Origin: Aphelenchoides besseyi | Taxonomy: Eukaryota > Nematoda > Chromadorea > Rhabditida > Aphelenchoididae | Length of the DNA: 64,000 bases | NCBI GenBank assembly: GCA_024699855.1 | Contig: JAMPIQ010000001.1 | Location: forward strand, 1,116,001 to 1,180,000 | Direction: 5' to 3' | Shown: positions 11,224-23,820 of the stretch, in pieces | How positions within the stretch are numbered: position 1 is the first letter of the stretch | Layout of the letters: the number at the start of each line of letters is the position of its first letter | The notes under the pieces: generated by a model | The model's database searches: none | Seen by the model: the letters and a program-made list of their open reading frames with translations, nothing else | What the model was told of the DNA's origin: nothing | Program-made: the position numbers and the translations under genes

Positions 11224-11647
11224 TCACATAAAACGACCTCTTGACTTCAACCAAACATACAAACCGAAATACGCACTTGCAGCAGCAATGGTACTCAGAA
11301 CAATATATCCGGCCGAACGATGTAACATTCCGTAGCGCCAAAGTTCGATCCAGTAATAGCGCCGATGACCGCACGAGAAGCAAAACTTGTCCGAAGGTCT
11401 ACATGAGAATTGTCCGTTGATTATTCCAACTGATAAGACTTACCGAACATTTTGTTGACATTTCAAGCAAACCATAAGAATGCGCATACCGCACGATCTA
11501 CAGAACTTGTCGGTTTCCTTGAGCACTAAATTCAGAGTTTAAGGACAAACTAAAGGAGGTACCTGGAGCATTGCAAGCCGGACAGAAGTTTAACGGTACC
11601 GGAACAACTCGACCGCCGGTTCCTTGAATCTGAGCGTTGGACGACAT
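11224..11647 (-). CDS. Small double zinc-ribbon membrane protein
   Basis: Three exons on the minus strand join in frame to 113 residues, starting MSSNAQIQGTGGRVVPVPLN. Two zinc ribbons follow: CPAC...CRSCG and CLKC...CFSCG, each a CxxC pair about 14 residues from the next, the double zinc ribbon pattern. After them comes a hydrophobic segment, AGYIVLSTIAAASAYFGLYV, which reads as one C-terminal membrane span, and a short basic tail SRGRFM. This suggests a tail-anchored protein with zinc ribbons in the cytosol. I cannot name an orthologue. It lies about 340 bp downstream of TRAK on the same strand and could be a downstream operon gene. Confidence 0.72.
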
Positions 11648-11983
11648 CAACAAAACAGACCTTATTTCTTGTGTTTAATCTAAGAATGTAAGCGACGTTT
11701 GACCTTGTTGAAATGATATCTTCTTTGTGATCTTTCATAATATTTATTATCCATTCAAATGCGTAAAAATGCTTTCTAATGTACAACGTAATTCTACAGA
11801 CAATTAAACGAAACCCGTGAATTCACTGGTAAGGACGGAGAGAGCGGAAGAGTTGAATTAGCATTGAGCACTCAGTTGATTTTAAGTAGTTGCGAGTATT
11901 TGAGCAGATAGACCGAACAGAAAGTAATGGGAAGAAAAACTTCTCGGGAAAAGGTAAGTTCCTAGAATGTGGTTCACACTGAT
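11648..11983. other. Intergenic, TRAK 3' end to zinc-ribbon gene
   Basis: About 340 bp between two minus-strand genes. On the minus strand a CATTCTTAG acceptor near 11685 precedes the zinc-ribbon start and may be a trans-splice site. No other gene seen. Confidence 0.4.
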
Positions 11984-14900
11984 TTAATCGATTAACGACG
12001 ATCGCTGAACCAATTGATTGCCATTTTCGTTTGCTGGCACTTTCGGCATCACAAAACGAGGCATTTGAGCGGAACCCAAATTGAAGTACTTGGTGAAATC
12101 TCCGATCAATCCGCTGGTTTGTCGATTTCGAACCGGCGATAAGCCAAGTGAGTTCATGATCTGTTTGTTGGCCATGACTCTTCGACACAACTCAGATTCT
12201 TCGAGTGTTGTTTTCGGTCGTGAATGATCATCTGGAGAAACAATGGAAGTTTTAGCTGCTGAAGTGGTTGTTGATTGAACATTTGATGGTTGCTGAATCA
12301 TAAAAGTGATCGAACATCTTACTTTATATTTTACCGTCATTAACGATCTCCACAATATTCCGACGTAGGGAACACGATCGCGGATCACCGAATCGATTCC
12401 ACGTGGTGTTCGGTTTTGAGCGCATTTGAAAATCTGCATTCCGGCTGATGGACTGCGAAACATTGTTGGACGTGGACGATCGTTGACCGAATTTAAACGT
12501 ACGGCATCGGTAGATAGTTGAGAGCGAAGGTTCGAACCGCGGGTGGTTTGTCGTTCTTTAGCTGTCTTCGCTGGTTCCAAAGAAGCCGACCGGTGAGAAG
12601 ACGCCAAATGGCCAACATTAGTTGCCACGGAAGCCATCTTATCACTTTGATGCTAAACGCTGTTTGTTTGACGAAGACTTTGGCGACATATTTACCTTTG
12701 ATTTTGATTTTCCACGGGAATAAAACTGGAATTTCGCGGGTCCCAGACCATGATGTTGTCGATAGAGTTTGTATTCGTCTTCGATCTGAAAGTATAGTGA
12801 ATGTAATAAGTGACATTAACACAGGAATACAAATTGATACCACGAAATCACATAGAAAAATGACATGGACGAGAGTGTGAAAGTAAGAGGGTCAAGAGTG
12901 TTAATGTTGCTGCGTGCTGATTAAAAGCCAACTGTTGTGTATTGAGTTCATTAGTGTCGGTTAATCAACTTCAAAGATTTGATGGAAAGACGAAGTGAAG
13001 ATAACGATTGGAAGTTTGTGTTTGTAATACCTGTGACATTCAACAAGTGGAATCGACGATTTGCTTTCCACTTCAACATCCTCCGCTGCTACTGGAACGG
13101 AACTGACCGATGGAACTGAACTGCAACGTCTTATATATGTTGACAGCTCGACGCTCTGCTGCATATCCGAATAACGACGATGCTGAAAACACAAGCGAAA
13201 GTGGCCGATAGGAAGTGGCAAAACTGTTTAGTTTTCGAAGCGTCAAATTTAAAGATTTTTGTCATTTTGCGAGCGCAACTCTCCATTGGTTTCACATAAC
13301 AAAATGTCTTTACGATCCACAAAAACATCAAAAACCAAAAGAAAACGGAAACGATGTTACGGTCACCAACAACGTGCCGTTCACTTAAAACACTTTCTTT
13401 CGACTCACCTGCTTTCTAAGATCCAACTTCTTCAGACAGTAATCTAAGTCTCTGGAGCCGGGACATCCGGGTTGTCCTAATGATGGTCCCACGTAGTCGC
13501 GTAACGAATCGGAACTTCGTGGTGTTTCCTCTTCTTCTTCATCGGAACTTGGCAAACTGGAGGTTGCTGTTTCGCTGGCTGTCGTTGCTGGAGCGTAGGA
13601 TGTGGAGCCGCTGTACGGAAAGAACGTCGCGGAAGTTGCGGCTCGAGGTGTCGGCTCATCGGGTGGATTCGGATCTCGTGGCGGTGTTTCAACTCTGATT
13701 GGCGAACAACAAACATCTCTGTACGTTTGTTGTTCATCAATTGCAACGCCTTCAGCAACTGTTGGCAAAATGGCGTTATTTCTCGTTCGTTCATCGATCA
13801 GTTCGGCATCTCGAGGCGAATGCGAAGCGGCACGTTTCAAACGCCGTCGTTCACTGCTCAAAGATCTTCGTACCGCATCAACGATCACTTGTGATGGCAG
13901 ATCGTAGTCAACGGCGTTAGAGCGAACGGTTTGATTTGCAGAAGAAAACGGATCGGCAGATTCGTTAGAATTCAAAGCACCCAAATCCAAACGCAACAAC
14001 TCGGACGATGGACCCGCCAATTGGCCGACTTCACGGCGTTGATCGTTTCGTGCCGACGGCTGTGGTGTACTTTGAAATCCGCTATCCGACGCTTCCAGTT
14101 CACTTTGTAGGGAGTCGTAAAGAGAAGTCAAACTTTGCGAACTAATGTCTGGATTATAACGAGCGGTACGCAGTTCTCCTTGAGCCTCGCTCAACATCTC
14201 CACGACCTCCGAGTAGCGTTCTTGAAGTGAGAGAATCTCAGCGGACAATTCATCATGATTTTGAATGGCGGCATTCAATTCCAACTGAAGATCGTCGTTT
14301 GCTTTCAGAATCTAAACATACACAGAAGTAAGTTTACTTGTAATCGCGGATTCACCGTTTTTTCTCTTTGTTTTCGAGTTGAGATTTCTCGTAGCAATCG
14401 TTGGATTTCTTCGCCTTGTTGGGTGCAATCATGAGTTTTGTCGGCAATTTGTTTTTGTAGTTTGGCAATCTGAGAATCAATTCAATGGTTTTGTCGCTTT
14501 GAAATCACAAACCTTAAAGTTAGCTCTTTCCAGTTGTCCCAAATAGTCACGGACACGTGCCTCTTGTCGTTCTTCTTCGACCACGTTCTTGTTCAACAAA
14601 GCGTTGATTTCGTCTTTGAGTTGTTTGTTCTCCGATTGCAATTCTTCCACCTGATTTTGTCTTAAATTCGACGTGCCGTTCTGGCCATTCTCGTTCGATC
14701 GACTCAACTGATCATCGATCTCACCGTACGCTTCCAACAGAAGATCACTGCGACGTTGAAGTTGGAATTGAAGATGTTGAATTGCATCGTTTCGAGCATT
14801 CAACGACTCTTCGAGGAATTGGTTTCTTAACACTTAACTAATTAGCGAAAAGAACCAGCTTCCAACCTTTGCTGTAGCTCCTGATTCTGATCCAACAACT

Positions 14901-15493
14901 CACGGCCAAGTCGGGCGGCGAGCTCGAGATCGCGATTGCGCTGAAAAGTTAATCGAATCATTGAGATAACGTCTCCAACGAGTTGATCAAATTACCACTG
15001 CGCGATCAATTTCATCGTAAATGTTCAGTAACATTAGACGATAAATTAGAAAGACCCGTAGACTCAAAAGCCGCAAATACTCAACTGTTTAACTTGAAAC
15101 AACTTTCCCACTTCTTTTACAGTTGCTTCTTAAGCGCGACAACCACCGAGAATGTTTTGCGCTGAAGAGGTGGGCTTCTGGTCGCTCGCTTTACGTCTAC
15201 CAGTTTGTTCGAAAGTTCATTGTTCGGAGGTCAATTTTGGCGTGAACTTGAAGATGTTTTCATCGAATTCATGCGTCTTAATTAGCAAATTGCATTAACA
15301 ACAAGCGAATGAAATAGACGAAAAGCAGAAGGTGGAATGAACGGAAGAAAAACTATTGTCCAATTAGCTGATAGCGTAATGCAGAAATCTCTTCGAAAAA
15401 CTTCAAAAAACTCACTTCATTTAACAGCTCTTCCAAGGCGGCTTCGGATGTCTGTGGATCGGAAAGACCCATTGCCCTTCGGGCACGTGTCAT
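11984..15493 (-). CDS. TRAK: TRAK/Milton kinesin-dynein adaptor
   Basis: TRAK/Milton links mitochondria (through Miro) to kinesin-1 and dynein. Exon 1 (15493-15416) starts MTRARRAMGLSD. The HAP1_N coiled coil follows: YDEIDRAV, RNRDLELAARLGRELLDQNQ, then RNQFLEESLNARNDAIQHLQ, and later ERYSEVVEMLSEAQGELRTA, matching the Milton Spindly-like block. A second family mark, GCPGSRDLDYCLKKLDLRKQ, ends the exon at 13408. Later exons hold Ser/Thr-rich TRAK C-terminal sequence. The total is roughly 800-850 residues. Two boundaries are uncertain: the acceptor of exon 2 (near 15080) and the join between 13028 and 12787, where a micro-exon or a weak donor near 12968 is needed to keep frame. Intron 12293-12334 is 42 nt with no in-frame stop. 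The stop at 11984 is clear. Confidence 0.87.
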
Positions 15494-18400
15494 TCTCGGT
15501 GGTGGGATTCGGTGTCGTTGTTCGTTTAGATCTGCAAAATTTCAAGTAGAAAAGTTCACAAGCTAAACGGTCAATTGAAATTCAAGTGCTGATTCTTTTC
15601 GCGTCAAGGTCACAAGTGCGTGAAAGAGAGAAGTTGAGTAACAGACACAAAAAATGGACAGACAGATCAGTGAAGGGATTAAGCTAAAGAGATTCGATGG
15701 CATTCCTGGAAACGTGATGCGCAATTCGGCTTATCGCGTTCGATTCAATTGAGCGGAAGTTGATCAGCGGTTACGCATCGCCGATTCGGAAGTCCAAAGC
15801 TCGAATCGATCCGAAAGTTTTTCAATCGGAAAAAAGAGGTCATTCCAATAGCAAAAACGATGTTGTCACGCAATTGAGACCAAAAACAAAGCGAATGATT
15901 CACACGTCAACTTTTCGGTTATGAACAGCCGATGATTACAGAAAAGAAAGTGACGGGAGCAGCTCGAAGCGAACTGCTGATTCCGCAGTGGAGACGACGA
16001 CGTCGATGCGAAAGTGGAGACCGAATGAGCAGCAATTTTTTTCGAACTGCGCCATTTTATCTTTTGCGTCGCCTTTTTTCGCCCGATTGACATCAGTGAA
16101 ATCGAAACGTACCATTTCGATGGGAATCGGAAAATCACAAAACAACGTCGCGTTCCAAAACGAAACGTCGCCGTTCGGCGGGACCGAGAAAAAACCAAAA
16201 TGGTTGCAAAAAAGAGGACCACGCTTTTGGTTATGTGGCACGACGGACGCAGAGGCCGATGAGCAGAAAAAAAGAACGAAATTCGTTTCTCCGAGCGCTC
16301 GTTTCCGTCCGGGGGAATTCGCCTCTGACCGCTCCAGAATCTTCAGTTCACGAAGAGCTGGCCATTCGAGAAGAGGTTGAAAAGAAGTTGGGAATTTATA
16401 GCCAAGAACTTCACGGTTCAATTCTCCCTCATTAAACTTTTCGTTTAGACAATTGGACTCTCGGTTGAATTAGTCTGATCAACGGGTGGCAGTTTTTTCG
16501 CATTAAAAACAAAAACTTCCGGAGTCTTGAATGTGTTCATTTGCCAATTAAGCTAATGGGTAGAAACGCCAGGAAGTGCTCTTCGAAAACTGAAAAAGAC
16601 CATGATTCACACCTGTTCTACTGTAGAGAGAATATCGCGCAAATGTTTAAGTAACGTGCGAACTTGAAAACATTTTCTGGCAAAATCAAAGGCGGAGGTA
16701 GTGGAGATCCGATTACTGTTTTGAGTTGCTAATGTACGCAATGTGACAGGTAACCCAATCGCCACTATCCGTAGAGAAGAGAGGGCGAGAGATCAGAACG
16801 ATCGTTTCGCGAACTTTTCAACCAAAATCAACGGTCCAGAGGTGCGAAAACAGTCCACAAAAAACGTTTAATCTTGTGCTCAAACATGCTCAATCGATGC
16901 GGTTTAACAACGAGCACGCGATTTCCAATGTGACGTCAAAGAGTTGAATTTCACTTGGAATTCTTGAGCGTATTTTCCTGAACAAAAGAAACTTTAGGGC
17001 ACATGTTTCAGTCGATTGAAATCTTTCGTTTGTCGAAGTAATTAGAATCCAAAGCAAGCTATTTTTGTTACCAAAAACGACCACAAGCGCAGAAATCAAA
17101 GAGCAATCGGTTGACAAACACCGATCTCTCGAACGTGAACACAACGCTCCACTCGCTTGACGGCTTCGATTTGTCTTAAGCTCCGCGATTTTCCGTGGAT
17201 TTTTTGAGCGTTTAGCGTTCGCCACTTCACACTTTCGAATCGTCTTCGATTGCACTTAAACTCAAAAAGTTGATTGACGTCGCGTTTACCATGTCGATGC
17301 AAATACTCTTCGACTTACCGAGCCATTCCCTCGTGTCTTCGTTGTTGGTTGTAAGAGACGTTGTGTTCTTCGGAATTTTGGCGGAAAGGGCCGATACAGA
17401 TCGGTCTCTCCACCAAATAGCAAATTAGGGAAGAAGCACGTAAACGACGAGTTAGAAGCACTAAACACCGTAGCCCTTGAGTCGACCAATCCCTGAAACT
17501 TTGAATCAGAATACCGAAAGAATCTAAACGTCGCAATGACCTCACGCAATGAAATTAGGAGTGACCTTCAATGAAAACGTTCGAAATTAAACGGAAAATT
17601 GACCACAGCGAATGTTTCAATTGGAACCCAACTGTGAGGTCGAGTAATGAGAACTCTACGACAAAAGAAATTGTTGAGCTGAAGTATGAACTCAAACGTG
17701 TGCAACAGATCTCAACTTTGAACCCATGACTTAGAAACGCTAAACCGCTTGAACGCGCAAAAGGTCCCAAATATCAACATGAAACAAAGAGGCCGATGGA
17801 GTAAAAGAAGAAGGTGCGCAGAATTGGGGCCAAACTGTTTGGTTTACGAAAAGTATCAAGTTTCCGGTAAATGAATGGCCACGCAATTGCTATAGGTCAC
17901 TCGAATAAACGAACACACGATGTTATCTTCTCGGATGATTAAGAGCACAAACACGGACGACAAATTGACTCCCGAGTGTTTGTGGCCTTCAATTCGGAGG
18001 GATTTATTGCCGTTAGAGTTGGGACATGAGGAAAACAATCATACGAGACGAAAATCTTAAATGCCGCACTCAGGCGGATTAACATCCAAATCCAAGAGGT
18101 TTTCGAACGGACATCAAAAAGAGGCAAGTGGGATGCTTCAAAGTATTGACGATGAATGACCGGGTAATTAGATGGTATCACACACTCTGTTCATAAAACA
18201 AAGTCCCAATGAAGATTCGGCTTCTTTGCGAGAAAAACTGGTCGCTGACGTCTAAAATTCACGTTTTAAAGTAATGAATTACGAGAAATTCAAGGAACTA
18301 CAATGTATAATCTTCCCAGCAGATCGACGAGGACAAAAACAGACGTCGAGAAGATGATTTCCTTACCGTACAATTAAACTTGGGACCATGAAAGCGCAGG

Positions 18401-20418
18401 TCCGAAAGCAAAATATGGAGAGTTTTTACGTGAGTTTGTCGAACTATTGCTGCAAAGAAAACGTGAACTTTCCGGCGCGAAATTTCGCGTGCTTTTCGTT
18501 GCGTCGGTAAACTTTGTGTGCGGTAAGCGATAGCAACCGTTTTTGTTCGAAACAACCGGACGTTCCGACTCTTCGTGTGAACGAGTTCATTTGAGATGAG
18601 AACCAAAAAGTCAAAACAAATGAGTAGGCAGACGTCCACCTGAAGTCTTTTTTGGTATCTAAGGAAAATGGCGGTCATTTCGAAAAGAAGTCTTTGGGAG
18701 ATCTACCTTTCCAGTCATTTAGAAATGGAAGGCTAGAAGGTAAAGTTTACGTGTATCACAATGTCACCCGTTCTTCTCTGTGATGATCGTTACGAACGAA
18801 GGTCGATTCCCATACGAAATCCCCTGAACAAACACCAATACCTGAGGGGTTCTTTTTGGCCGAAGAAAAATGTCCCGACTACGCTCGATTATTGTTTCTA
18901 ATCTCATTAGTAGTGACTAATCCCGGTTAACAAAAAGAAGTAAAACACAGTCGACGAGGGAAATCGAACTTTTTTTGACCAAACGCCGTTCATTTTCCGC
19001 GATTCTATCGGGCGTGAATGACGTTCAAAGTCGCGAAAGTTTGTTTTATCCGCCGAAACGTTTAAAGAAAGTTTTTGTAAGGGCGAATTCACGACGTCTT
19101 TTTGGATATTCGGCAACCGACCGGAAACGTTGGGAATGTGGAGCAAAAGTTCGAAATCAGCTCAGTTTCTGTGCTTTTTCGTTGACGGAAAAACGACTGA
19201 ACACCTGGGAAGTCGCAGATCAAAAAGAGCGGACGAGTCGAAAGGCGAACGTTATAAATGAGCCATGAACTCGAATTGGAAAGAATGTCCCGTGAAACGG
19301 TTTCATAGATCGGAAATGAACAAGCAAAAAAGACAAACAGATTACTCACAAGACAGTCAATGGAAACGTTTGTGGCGGACGAAAACATAAAGAGAGTTCA
19401 GAACCCATGGAAATGATCATTCGAATTGGTTTGAAACCATTTGCTCAATATCGAATTCAACGATTTTGGGGTCGCAAATGAAATTCGATGAGCCCAACGG
19501 AAGAGCAGCTGTTTTGCCCGGCGACGAGCTTGGAATGCTGTCGGCCGTCTGATCGCACCGTTTTAGCTCTCGATCAGACGTCAAGTTCGTCAATCCAATC
19601 ACCTGCATGTACACGGAAGTCAAAACGAACAAATTGGTTTGTTGTCCATTGGGAACTTACTTTGAGGGTCAACATGAGGTTGTGCGAAGAAAGTGCATGA
19701 GTTACCGGTCACTCTAATCCGCAATTTCGACTCGAAAACAACGCTCGTGGCCAGAAAATCCGCTCAAAAATTCATAAAACAAACGATCGAGACCCCCGCA
19801 TGTTATTGCAACGATCGTCAACGGACTGCAAATAATCGTCGATGAGCACGCAGAAAGCTAAACGCATCGAGCAAACAATATTTTCGCCCTCTACAACAAT
19901 AGTTAAACTCATGAATACAGTTGTTGTGCGTGCTGAATAAGCACGGTAATTAACAAGCGCAAAACGAATCACACTGTCGATTTCGAAGCCTACGAATCGG
20001 GCGCTTAAATTACATCAAAAATATTTGCTTTCACTAATTGATTCGGAGCTCTGTAAGTCACGTAAAGGCATTCAAATTTGTACACTAAAGGCTTCAATTA
20101 AAGGTATCAGGTAGCACTTAGTCATTAGCGTTCTGTCCTTTATTTTCTCAACATTGCTAACCCGTCAACGTACAAAATGGTTCTTTCTTTATTGTTTCAA
20201 AGGCACAGTAACCGTGGTCTTGTACAAACAACAGGCTTTAACATCTTCTTTTGACTACAACTGACCATTGAATATGCATAAACATTACAAGGACAGTTAA
20301 TTAGCGAATCATTTTGTCTCTTCAGTGGTGTGTTAAACGGTGACTTGAAATAGTGAGGTACTTGATAAATACGTTGATACTTGTGCTTATCTACAAATCA
20401 CTTGTTTTCAGAAGTGTA
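15494..20418. other. Long stretch without recognisable genes upstream of TRAK
   Basis: About 4.9 kb between TRAK (-) and the Lys-rich protein gene (+), by far the longest gene-free interval here apart from edges. ORFs up to 161 codons (15936-16421, -) exist but have no domain, no splice support and frame-ambiguous composition. It may hold TRAK 5' untranslated exons and promoters of both genes. A minus-strand ORF at 19417-19632 has an acceptor (ACATGCAG) before a Ser/Asp-rich segment and is the best candidate for an unplaced upstream exon, but weakly so. Confidence 0.4.
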
Positions 20419-21113
20419 ATGGCGGAGAATCAACAGCCGAATGAAAAACCGCCAGAAGAACCCCAACTGGCAACAGCGAAAGGTTCCGAGTCCCAAATTT
20501 CCACTGCAACTTCAAACACCGATGGATCGAAATCGCCGCGAAAACGTAGACGTTCGTCCAAGCGAAAGAAGAACGTTGAATACGGAGAGTCGTTGGCCGA
20601 ATTTGATGAACATGAATGGAATCAAGGAGAAGTGGCGTTGGGTGCCGAAATGATCAATTTGAAGAAAAAACAGGTAATAGAACGTCGATTATGTCTATCG
20701 ATAGCTTCCAGAACAAACCGACCGTCTATCGTGCTGCCGGTCAACAAACTGCTTCAACGGGTGTGAAGAAGCGTAGTCGTAAATCCAAAGAGCTTAAACA
20801 AGGTCGGTTAGCTCACAGTACGTTGTTTAACTCCTTTTCAGCTGAGCCACCACGTTTGGACAAGGCGGACATGATCGGGCAACTGGTCGCAAACATTATT
20901 CGTACGTTCATGCAAGGAAAAAAGGATGAAGAAGTTCAACTCGAAATCAAATTGATCGACAAAGGCGGCAAGTCGATTGAGATTCCGATTTCACCGTCAA
21001 ATCCAGTGACTCCAACTTCGTTGGAACCGCAAACTCCGAAGACGGAAGTTAAAGAGGAACCGAAATCGCCAAACATCGATCAACGTGGTGGTCAAATTAT
21101 TCGTGAATTGTAG
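20419..21113 (+). CDS. Lys/Pro-rich, probably nuclear protein of unknown family
   Basis: Three exons (20419 to a donor at about 20673, a middle exon starting AACAAACCG near 20712, and a last exon after a 39-nt intron) encode about 205 residues. The N-terminal third is low-complexity with a strong bipartite basic patch, KSPRKRRRSSKRKK, which looks like a nuclear localisation signal. It is followed by an acidic helix EYGESLAEFDEHEWNQGEVA, a second basic patch KKRSRKSKELK, and a compact region LDKADMIGQLVANIIRTFMQ then a beta-like EVQLEIKLIDKGG. The tail has Pro-Thr and KEEPKSP motifs. Start: the ATG lies seven bases after a TTTTCAG acceptor. I do not recognise the family. Confidence 0.72.
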
Positions 21114-21468
21114 TTATTTCAGTTGTCTGTCGAGTTTATGAACAATAAAGGTGTGAAAGCCTCCAAAAATCTATTTGGTGCAATTCGTCTACTTGGAAGC
21201 TTATCGTTGTGCCGTCAGGATTCTTTATTCGCATCATCTTTTGTCTATTTACTTGAAACCAAAGTCTGATCTCAGATCTTCGTGCCTATTGCTCGTCTAA
21301 ACAACTGGATCAAAGGACGCAACCATAGGAAATGGGCAAAGTTTAATTTTATTAATTTTGTCTTTTCAATTCAAAAGTTGGTTTTGAATTTGTTGTGGTG
21401 ATGCAGACTGTTTTATTGTCTTCAAGGACTTTGTTGATTGTTTCGTTTTGGCCGACTTAAAGTCCACG
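21114..21468. other. Intergenic, Lys-rich protein gene to PNISR
   Basis: About 355 bp between two plus-strand genes. AATAAA near 21144 ends the upstream gene. A T-rich tract (21337-21365) lies about 100 bp before the PNISR start. No further gene seen. Confidence 0.4.
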
Positions 21469-22977
21469 ATGTCACAACCGCCGAGTTTTTTCAATCCGAC
21501 TAACCACGGACAATCCGACAATTCCGAGGGTAAGTGAGCATTCTTTGATCTTCGTACTATCTTTTGTCATTTCAACTCAGTTAATTGGGCACAACTCGCC
21601 CAACGTTGGATGTCCGAGCGGGCCGCTGTAGATCAGCAGCCATCGCATGTTCAACCGAACTTCGCTCCTTCTCCATATCGTCAACCGTTTCCAGTTCAAC
21701 AACACCTTCCACCACGCCCGATAGCAAATCACCAGTCCAGCTATGGAAGTAGGCTGTTTCTGCTGCTCAATACTCAACGATCATTCAGGTTTCTTTTTGC
21801 CACCACCAACACGTCACAGCGCAGCTCCTCCAATTCATCAACACGGACGTTTTCCTCTGCGACCGTCTCATTTTTCACCCTATGAACAGCCGCATATTCC
21901 AACGCAATATGCACCATATTCTCAACCTCCGATGCCAAATCATTCGTGGCCACACAGCTCCGGTTTATCAGCAATTCGACCGCTGGTTTATGTTGAAGAA
22001 CCACGACAGGAACGTCCACTTTTCCAATCGCATGCAACGGCCAAACGCAAAAATTCACATCCCAAAAAAGTTTTTTTAGCACACTATCAATGTTTAATCG
22101 AAAGTTTAGTTCGATGATGATGAACAGTTTCCGGACGGTGTAATGGCTCATTGGCTACGCAACTTCGATCCGCCACCCGGACAAGAGTCTTCAACAGCCG
22201 CTTGGATGCGAGATAACAGTCAGTTACTGAACTCCGAGCCGAATACAATAGGTAGATCCAATCGTGCAAACAGTTTAGATTCTTGAATTTAGATCAAAAA
22301 ACACGAAAAAAGTTGCCACCGTGGATTCTCGAGGGTTTAGAGAAGGCGGAAAAAGAGAAACAGAAGAAGCTGGAAAAAGAGATCGCCGAACAGAAAGCTG
22401 CTGATGAAGAAGCAAAACGCAAAGAAAGACGACAGGCCAAAGGACTTGGAAAATTCGTAAGCCTCTGATCGTAATTTCATCCAATTGGTTTTCAGGATTC
22501 GGATAGTGAAGATGAAGACAGAGCTCTCAAGGAATCAAGTTCGTCGTCTCATGATCTTTCAGCACAGACGAGTAAATTGCGGGTCGATCGAAAACGTAAA
22601 TGCCACGAAATCGAAAGTCAAGAGCTCGAATACAACGAGGTTAGTGGTTGAAGTCGGTTGTTAACAAACAGAATGTTCAGATGTTGGCAGTTAAACGTTT
22701 GGTCACTTCGGTTCTTTTGTCGGCTTCCGACCAATCACTCGATCAGCTCGTTCGTGGAATCGTTCAGAAAAATCGACGAGAAGGTAAGTTCAAGTGTTTT
22801 GACAGAAATCTCATTAAAACATAATGTTTTTTCTTATCAAAATGATTTAGCAAAACCAAAAGTCGTGGCCAAAAAGTCAACGGCATTAGCCGCGTTGTCA
22901 TCGATTGGTGAGTGAGTACTTTGATCGATCTTGACTTCTCTACTTTTTCAGCTGACTACTCCGACGAGGATGAATGA
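21469..22977 (+). CDS. PNISR: PNISR-like protein lacking the C-terminal RS domain
   Basis: PNISR (SFRS18) is a nuclear-speckle protein that binds pinin. Exons from 21469 to 22977 join through introns of 38-48 bp. Family blocks in order: VNWAQLAQRWMSER near the N terminus; a Pro/His/Tyr-rich low-complexity region; KTRKKLPPWILEGLEKAEKE with the following charged helix; FDSDSEDED; then MLAVKRLVTSVLLSASDQSL and STALAALSSIADYSDEDE. These match conserved human PNISR segments in the same order. The protein stops right after the last block, whereas vertebrate PNISR continues with a long Arg/Ser-rich tail. AATAAA near 23031. Convergent with ATP5PD. Confidence 0.85.
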
Positions 22978-23820
22978 AGGGTACGTGTAATAACGTGGTT
23001 CTTTCACTTTATATATCTTACTTTTCTTGAAATAAAATTCAATTTGCATTCACGTCTTTTATCATCACACTAAAGTCCACAAGAAACATGAACACACCTA
23101 AACGTAGAACAGGAAAATCGAACTAGAAGTCTTCGGCTTGATGATCATCGACTTTGCCCGAACGACGGAAAACTTGGAAGTTTTTGAACGTGCTTCCAAA
23201 AACAACTAATTTCTGATTGATGTGAAGATCTACAGAGGAAGTAAAAAGCTGACAAACATTGAAAAGAAGTTCATTACATTAAGCGCTCGAAAATTAAAAG
23301 AATGTCTTGAAACGAAGTTCTCATATAGAACTTAAACGAGGTTCATTGAAGAACAATCAGTTGCATTGTACACAATCATAGCCTAATGTTCGGGTTTCTT
23401 GCCAATCCAAAAAGTGTCTGAGAATAACCTTGTCTGTATTATGAATTCCAATCTAAAGACTTTCCAAGCAAAGCGTCAGTCCTTTTACTCACTTGTCTTT
23501 TGCGGCATGAAGGAACCACAAAATGGTGCTTCAAAGACTCGTCGTTTTCCCCGAGTAGACGCTAAAACAAAGCATCCACCAATTTCGGTATGAAAGACGC
23601 AACCGACCAGTGGATCGCGACCATTCTCCACCCTTTTTGAGATCTGTCATCTTCTTCACGAGTTTGACTGTTACATCATCCAGGACTTAAAAACTTTTTT
23701 AGTAAGCTGTTTTTATCTTCCTCGATGTTAATACGGATTAACGTATTAAAGAGAAATTCTGAGCCTGCATTCACATTGTTTATTTCCTACTTTCACAACA
23801 CAGAATATAGATTCGACACT
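22978..23820. other. Region between PNISR and ATP5PD stop codons
   Basis: About 840 bp between convergent genes. It holds the PNISR 3' UTR, the ATP5PD 3' UTR (AATAAA on the minus strand near 23783) and the extra ATP5PD-like terminal exon at 23123-23229 listed separately. Between 23240 and 23700 I see no copies of the other ATP5PD exons. Confidence 0.5.
23123..23229 (-). CDS. Second copy of the ATP synthase subunit d terminal exon
   Basis: On the minus strand a CCTCTGTAG acceptor is followed at 23229 by a 107-nt open stretch ending in TAG at 23123. Read in the phase of the ATP5PD donor it encodes TFKNFQVFRRSGKVDDH plus a short tail, against RFKDFKVLRRPDKVDDH in the regular last exon (23924-23821, 104 nt). 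Phase, length, position of the stop and the acceptor all fit use as an alternative last exon about 590 bp further downstream. Many differences are at third codon positions, so it may still be under selection. Its first third is diverged and no canonical AATAAA follows, so a decaying duplicate is the other possibility. Confidence 0.5.

Noticed and set aside
15936..16421. 161-codon minus-strand ORF upstream of TRAK
   Set aside because: Composition looks non-coding, a long opposite-strand ORF covers the same bases, and nothing joins it to TRAK in frame.
19417..19632. Upstream coding exon of TRAK
   Set aside because: It has an acceptor-like site but no good donor and no similarity to TRAK N termini; kept only as a weak possibility.
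20353..20418. Hydrophobic N-terminal extension of the Lys-rich protein
   Set aside because: It would start at a GTG and run through a TTTTCAG acceptor; the ATG at 20419 just after the acceptor is the better start.
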